Below, piece by piece: positions 41,450-44,786 of a stretch of 44,786 nt of DNA. A program made the translations under genes and the position numbers. The notes under the pieces were generated by a model, which ran no database searches, was not told where the DNA came from, and worked only from the letters and a program-made list of their open reading frames with translations. Position 1 is the first letter of the stretch. The number at the start of each line of letters is the position of its first letter. Source of the DNA: Clostridia bacterium (GTDB lineage Bacteria; Bacillota; Clostridia; Oscillospirales; SIG627). The DNA lies in the NCBI GenBank assembly GCA_017439965.1, contig JAFSID010000098.1, forward strand, positions 1 to 44,786. The letters are read 5' to 3'.

Positions 41450-41479
41450 ATTTTCAAAACCTCAAGCGGAGGATAGGAT

Positions 41480-42325
41480 ATGCCATACGCAGGACTCTTA
41501 ATTGCACTCACCGTCAACATAGCTCTTGCACTTACAGATAAGCGTACAAGCAAGGATGTTTCAGGCTCGGCGCAAGTGATTGGATTTTCCTTTTACAAAA
41601 CCGTATCATGTGCCCTTCTGTCTCTTGCACTACTCCCCGTCTACGGCTTTTACATAAGCCCTACGGGAGTGGTTATATCGGCTCTTGCAGGAATATTTCA
41701 CGCTGCAAGCGTGGTGCTTATCATGGAATCCCTCAAGCGAAATGAAGGGGTGTCGGTTAATCTCTTTATGTCCGCAGGCGTAATCGTACCCACAATTTTC
41801 GGGTGGGTAATATGGGATCAAGCGTTAAACGGTGCAAAAATCATTTCCTTTCTCGTTCTTTTTCTCGCACTTCGGCTTATGCTCGGAATAAAAAAGCTGC
41901 AAGTATCAAGCATTACACTCCTTTCGACGATGCTTCTCTTCTACGGTCTTTTAATGCTCACACAAGCGGCATTCCCGAAATACTGTGAGAGCGAAAGCCG
42001 TGCCCTATTTTCACTTATAATGTACTCAACCTCCGCCCTCATTCTGTTCATTGTGTTAAAGGTCAAGAGATCTGAGTGCTTCCGTTTAAATAAAAGCTTG
42101 CGGCTTCTTCTCGTCTTGGCGGCGGTATTGAATCTTACGATAAACCTACTGCTCACAAAGCTCTCGTCCGAGCTTGATGCATCTGTTGTTTTCCCCGCAG
42201 TACACGGATTGAAGTTAGTCTTTATCACCCTTCTTTCATCACTTATCTGGAAGGAGCGTCTCTCACTCCTTCAGATTGTGGGAAGCTTTTTGTCTATACT
42301 GTGCGTTTGCATTTTATCAATATAA
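41480..42325 (+). CDS. DMT superfamily transporter (EamA-like)
   Basis: The 281-residue protein has about ten hydrophobic helices in two halves (start YAGLLIALTVNIALALTDK, end SLIWKERLSLLQIVGSFLSILCVCILSI). The closing motif, with a charged Trp-Lys-Glu before the last helix, is typical of EamA carriers. The ribosome site is GGAGGAT. It is co-transcribed with the nucleoside-hydrolase-like gene 12 bases downstream, which suggests it moves a nucleoside, a base or a related glycoside. The substrate is not determinable. Confidence 0.87.
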   Translation: MPYAGLLIALTVNIALALTDKRTSKDVSGSAQVIGFSFYKTVSCALLSLALLPVYGFYISPTGVVISALAGIFHAASVVLIMESLKRNEGVSVNLFMSAGVIVPTIFGWVIWDQALNGAKIISFLVLFLALRLMLGIKKLQVSSITLLSTMLLFYGLLMLTQAAFPKYCESESRALFSLIMYSTSALILFIVLKVKRSECFRLNKSLRLLLVLAAVLNLTINLLLTKLSSELDASVVFPAVHGLKLVFITLLSSLIWKERLSLLQIVGSFLSILCVCILSI

Positions 42326-42337
42326 GGAGATACTTTT

Positions 42338-43369
42338 ATGAAGGACGTCATTTTAACAACCGACCTTTATCACCGCCATGCGGACCCTAACGACCATTGG
42401 AATCTTGCAACAATGTACTCGCTTGCAAATCTTGGATGGATAAAATTTGCGGGTATTATGTGCGACGATGACAGAGCGCTAAGAAACGACGGCTCGTTTT
42501 TACATTTCGGCGATCCCTCTGTCGAGTCTATTGCACAGCTCAACTATATAACAGGCTTAGCCATACCCGTCGGATTCGGCTCGAGAATTCCTATAAAAAG
42601 CAAAAGCGATCTTGATGAGGTGCTGAAGCTGCACAAAAAGATTTCCTCGGTCACCCTTCTTCTCGATACGCTTCAGCGCTCGGAGTCTAAGGTGGATATC
42701 CATATGTGCGGCTCATGCAAGGACGTTGTAATCGCCTACAAATATGCGCCCGAGCTTTTTGAAAAGAAATGCGACTGTATATATTTGAATGCGGGAACCT
42801 ACGAAATTCAAGACCCTCTTGAATACAACGTATCCCTTGAGCCTTACGCATTCTCGCAAATATTCAAAATCCCCTGTAACATACGCTGGGCGCCCTGCTT
42901 TGACAGACTCGTCTATCCCCTCTCCCCCGCAATAAGAGCAAACTACTACAAGATAAATCAGGCGGATATGGTACCCGTTATGTCGGAGGCGCTCAAGAAA
43001 TACTTCAACTTCATGTACGGACCCGTTATGGACAAGGGGTGGCTCTCCTACCTTCGTGAAGAGCTTGACACAGAGCTTCTCGCAACCTGGGAAAACACCG
43101 CCCGACAGATGTGGAGCACTCCCGGATACCTCTTATCCGCAGGCAAAAAAGCAACCCTTCAGGGAGAAATCGTCGATATTTCCGACCCGTCGGAGGCAGT
43201 ATTCGTATACACCCCCGTAAACGTAAAGGTTACGGACGGCGGTATTGTCGAGTGGGAGGATACGAGCGAGTCAAACGTTACAATGTTCCGCAATGCGGGT
43301 ATTGAAACCTATTTTTCCGCAATGGGCAAGGTTATAAAAAAACTTCTTTCCACCCTTCCCGATATGTAA
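42338..43369 (+). CDS. Inosine-uridine nucleoside hydrolase-like protein
   Basis: The 343-residue protein starts VILTTDLYHRHADPNDHWNLATMYSLAN. This resembles the calcium-binding DTDxxxDDxxAL motif of nucleoside hydrolases, with Asp9, Asp16 and Asp19 as candidate ligands, though the spacing is changed by an insertion rich in His. Later features are KVDIHMCGSCKDVVIAYKYAPE (as in the nucleoside hydrolase helix after the central strand) and YNVSLEPYAFSQIF, comparable to the NxxxDPxA region. The usual Asp there appears to be Glu. It could hydrolyse a ribosyl or other glycosyl bond, but the assignment is tentative. Confidence 0.6.
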   Translation: MKDVILTTDLYHRHADPNDHWNLATMYSLANLGWIKFAGIMCDDDRALRNDGSFLHFGDPSVESIAQLNYITGLAIPVGFGSRIPIKSKSDLDEVLKLHKKISSVTLLLDTLQRSESKVDIHMCGSCKDVVIAYKYAPELFEKKCDCIYLNAGTYEIQDPLEYNVSLEPYAFSQIFKIPCNIRWAPCFDRLVYPLSPAIRANYYKINQADMVPVMSEALKKYFNFMYGPVMDKGWLSYLREELDTELLATWENTARQMWSTPGYLLSAGKKATLQGEIVDISDPSEAVFVYTPVNVKVTDGGIVEWEDTSESNVTMFRNAGIETYFSAMGKVIKKLLSTLPDM

Positions 43370-43384
43370 GACTTACAAAAACAC

Positions 43385-43425
43385 CCCCCACGCAAGTCTT
43401 TTATGGCTTACGTGGGGGTTATTTT
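43385..43425. terminator. Bidirectional terminator after the nucleoside-hydrolase-like gene
   Basis: CCCCCACG plus AAGTC (43385-43398) pairs with GGCTTA/CGTGGGGG (43405-43418), with one mismatch, around TTTTAT; TTATTTTTA follows. Confidence 0.85.
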
Positions 43426-43690
43426 TATTCAAAATACGCTTGTGCTTTTTTGATTTCCTCATCCCTTGGAAGTGCTTCGGGAAGGGTATTTTCCATACCG
43501 AGTGCTATATATTTTGAGCCTGCAAGGTTGTGGTAAGGCAAAACCCTTACCTTCTTCGCGTTTTTAAAAGGCAAGAGCAATTCTGCAATCCTTGGAATTT
43601 CCCCATCGTTGAAATTCGGAACGTAATGAATGCGCACCTCGATTTGTTTTGAACGAGAGTCAAGATAAAATCCTCTAAAAGTATTTGTAT
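43425..43690 (-). pseudogene. C-terminal fragment of a glycyl-radical-enzyme activase (PflA-like radical SAM)
   Basis: The fragment reads IEVRIHYVPNFNDGEIPRIAELLLPFKN, VRVLPYHNLAGSKY and ALGMENTLPEALPRDEE, matching the last 80 or so residues of pyruvate formate-lyase activating enzymes. The radical SAM CxxxCxxC domain is absent. Upstream on this strand lies a hairpin with a T tract (ACCGAATG/CATTCGGT, about 43706-43735), not a promoter or ribosome site. It is a relic. Confidence 0.75.
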
Positions 43691-43887
43691 ATAAGTGAAA
43701 ATAACAAAACCGAATGAAGAAATCCATTCGGTTTCATTTGAATACTGCTGATATTATGGATACAACCGCCCATGCGGTGCAAAAAGCGGTGCATACTGTG
43801 ACACTTATCTTTTAGGTTTGCATAAATGATATATGCATCAAACAATAAAATTTACAAAACATTAGTAAAAAAATACCGCGAAAACTA

Positions 43888-43917
43888 TTGACAAACTGAC
43901 GGGAGGGGGGGTACAAT
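43888..43917 (+). promoter_or_regulatory. Promoter of the TasA-like gene with a G7 tract in the spacer
   Basis: TTGACA (43888-43893) and TACAAT (43912-43917) are separated by 18 bases that include GGGAGGGGGGG. The spacer is one base longer than optimal, so a change in G-run length would alter promoter strength. The 5' leader is about 55 bases and contains AAGGAGG before the ATG. Confidence 0.75.
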
Positions 43918-43979
43918 TATCATGTATGTTTTTTTATTTAAATGCAAAAATATAACATCGTTAAGGAGGTCATAGAATT

Positions 43980-44786
43980 ATGACTAAAAAGCATTCAACC
44001 AAAAAAGCATTGATGACAAGCATGCTCTCTCTGTTGCTTTGCTTCTCAATGCTTTTCGGTACGACGTATGCTTGGTTTACAGACTCCGTAACCTCGGCAA
44101 ATAACATCATTACCGCAGGTAATCTTGATGTTGAGCTGTACTATCAGGCAGAAGGTCAGACCGATTGGACAAAGGTAACCAACATAACCAACGTATTCAA
44201 AGAGAATGCGCTTTGGGAACCCGGTCACACCGAGGTCGTAAAGCTTAAGGTTGTTAACGAGGGAACTCTTGCTCTTAAGTATCAGCTTGGTGTAAACGTG
44301 GCAAGTGAGGTAGGCTCCGTTAACGTAAACGGTGCTGATTTCCTGCTCTCCGAGTTTATCAAGTTTGCCGTTATTGACGGAGCAAATACTTATACTCGTG
44401 ACGAAGCAATTGCTGCAGCAGAGGCAGAGGGCGCAACTGCGCTTAAGACCGCATACAATTCTACCGTTACCGCGCTTGACGCAAAGAATGACACTGACAG
44501 TGATGAAAAGATCGTAACGATGGTAGTTTATATGCCCACTACGGTTGGTAATGACGCAAACGCAAAGACGGGTGCTGCCGTTCCCACCATCAATCTCGGC
44601 ATCAACCTGTTTGCAACGCAGATGACTGCGGAGAGCGATAGCTTCAATGATCAGTATGACAAGGATGCTTGGCATCCAGACTTCACTGTTACTTCCGTAG
44701 AAAATCTTGCAGCGGCACTTGCCAGTGGAGGCAAAATCCAGGTCAATGGCACTTTGAATGCGGGAGCAACGCAGGACGTTCCCAAC
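43980..44786 (+). CDS. TasA/camelysin-like secreted protein with SipW-type signal peptide (partial at the right edge)
   Basis: ATG 43980 follows TTAAGGAGGTCATAGAATT, and 269 codons remain open to the edge. The N-terminus has Lys-rich residues 3-9, a hydrophobic core (SMLSLLLCFSMLFGTTYAWFTD) and then NNIITAGNLDVELYY. The TxAxFTD-x-NxxxxGxLDxxL pattern is the SipW-cognate signal class, processed by an archaeal-type signal peptidase. Such proteins (TasA, CalY) form extracellular fibres or camelysin-like surface proteins. The beta-rich body with Asn/Val/Thr patterns (VVKLKVVNEGTLALKYQL) fits. A SipW gene is expected nearby, beyond the edge. Compared with TasA, the part seen has an Ala/Glu helical insertion near residues 140-165. 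Confidence 0.88.
   Translation, partial: MTKKHSTKKALMTSMLSLLLCFSMLFGTTYAWFTDSVTSANNIITAGNLDVELYYQAEGQTDWTKVTNITNVFKENALWEPGHTEVVKLKVVNEGTLALKYQLGVNVASEVGSVNVNGADFLLSEFIKFAVIDGANTYTRDEAIAAAEAEGATALKTAYNSTVTALDAKNDTDSDEKIVTMVVYMPTTVGNDANAKTGAAVPTINLGINLFATQMTAESDSFNDQYDKDAWHPDFTVTSVENLAAALASGGKIQVNGTLNAGATQDVPN

Noticed and set aside
44046..44675. A 209-codon minus-strand frame at the right end
   Set aside because: It is antisense to the TasA-like gene, which has a ribosome site, a signal peptide and a promoter.

Overview
The window looks like a chromosomal segment of a low- to mid-GC Gram-positive clostridium (Firmicutes, class Clostridia), probably uncultured and gut-associated. The evidence is a SigG-type sporulation sigma factor, a SpoVB-type flippase, an S-layer-homology protein, a SipW-class signal peptide of the TasA/camelysin type, A-rich Shine-Dalgarno sites and many consensus sigma-A promoters. 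I cannot name the species.

Positions 1-14188 are mostly housekeeping. A truncated secreted-protein gene sits at the left edge. A six-gene minus-strand operon follows: metallophosphoesterase, fucU, serine hydrolase, FAD oxidoreductase, ribF and a D-Ala-D-Ala carboxypeptidase-like gene. Then come ksgA (+) converging on lnt (-), a 49-codon ORF, rpe (-), a candidate structured RNA with its own terminator, and a strongly promoted sensor-like gene of unknown role. That gene converges on the metG-tatD operon.

Positions 14300-28300 hold a Cys-rich mini-membrane protein and the operon uvrB-uvrA-radical SAM-DUF2344-yfbR, whose genes are joined by 1- to 8-base overlaps. These are followed by a DMT transporter, a YihY membrane protein, yajC, a sigG lacking its 5' half, a SpoVB-like flippase and an SLH protein. 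The YihY and SLH genes both have a strong Shine-Dalgarno site placed before an AUC or AUU codon instead of AUG.

Positions 28300-43700 are accessory. Four AraC-family regulators each sit beside a small carbohydrate or hydrolase module: a serine hydrolase; YgjV plus a beta-propeller-like protein; an aldolase, phosphoesterase, PHP and FGGY kinase set; and a DMT transporter plus nucleoside-hydrolase-like pair. The region also contains decay: a frameshifted HpcH/HpaI aldolase, an araD 5' stub fused to the 3' tail of another gene, a second diverged copy of that tail behind tRNA-Leu, a GNAT C-terminus and an activase C-terminus. Two intergenic multi-hairpin elements occur, at 31689-31860 and 34777-34913; the second carries a copy of the tRNA-Leu 3' end.

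The right edge begins a TasA/camelysin-like surface protein gene. Its promoter spacer contains a run of seven G residues.

No CRISPR array, intact transposase or recognisable defence system is visible. The most unusual items are the truncated sigG, the two apparent AUH start sites, the unassigned RNA and neighbouring Cys4 sensor-like protein, the seven-hairpin element, and the deletion scar in the sugar operon.
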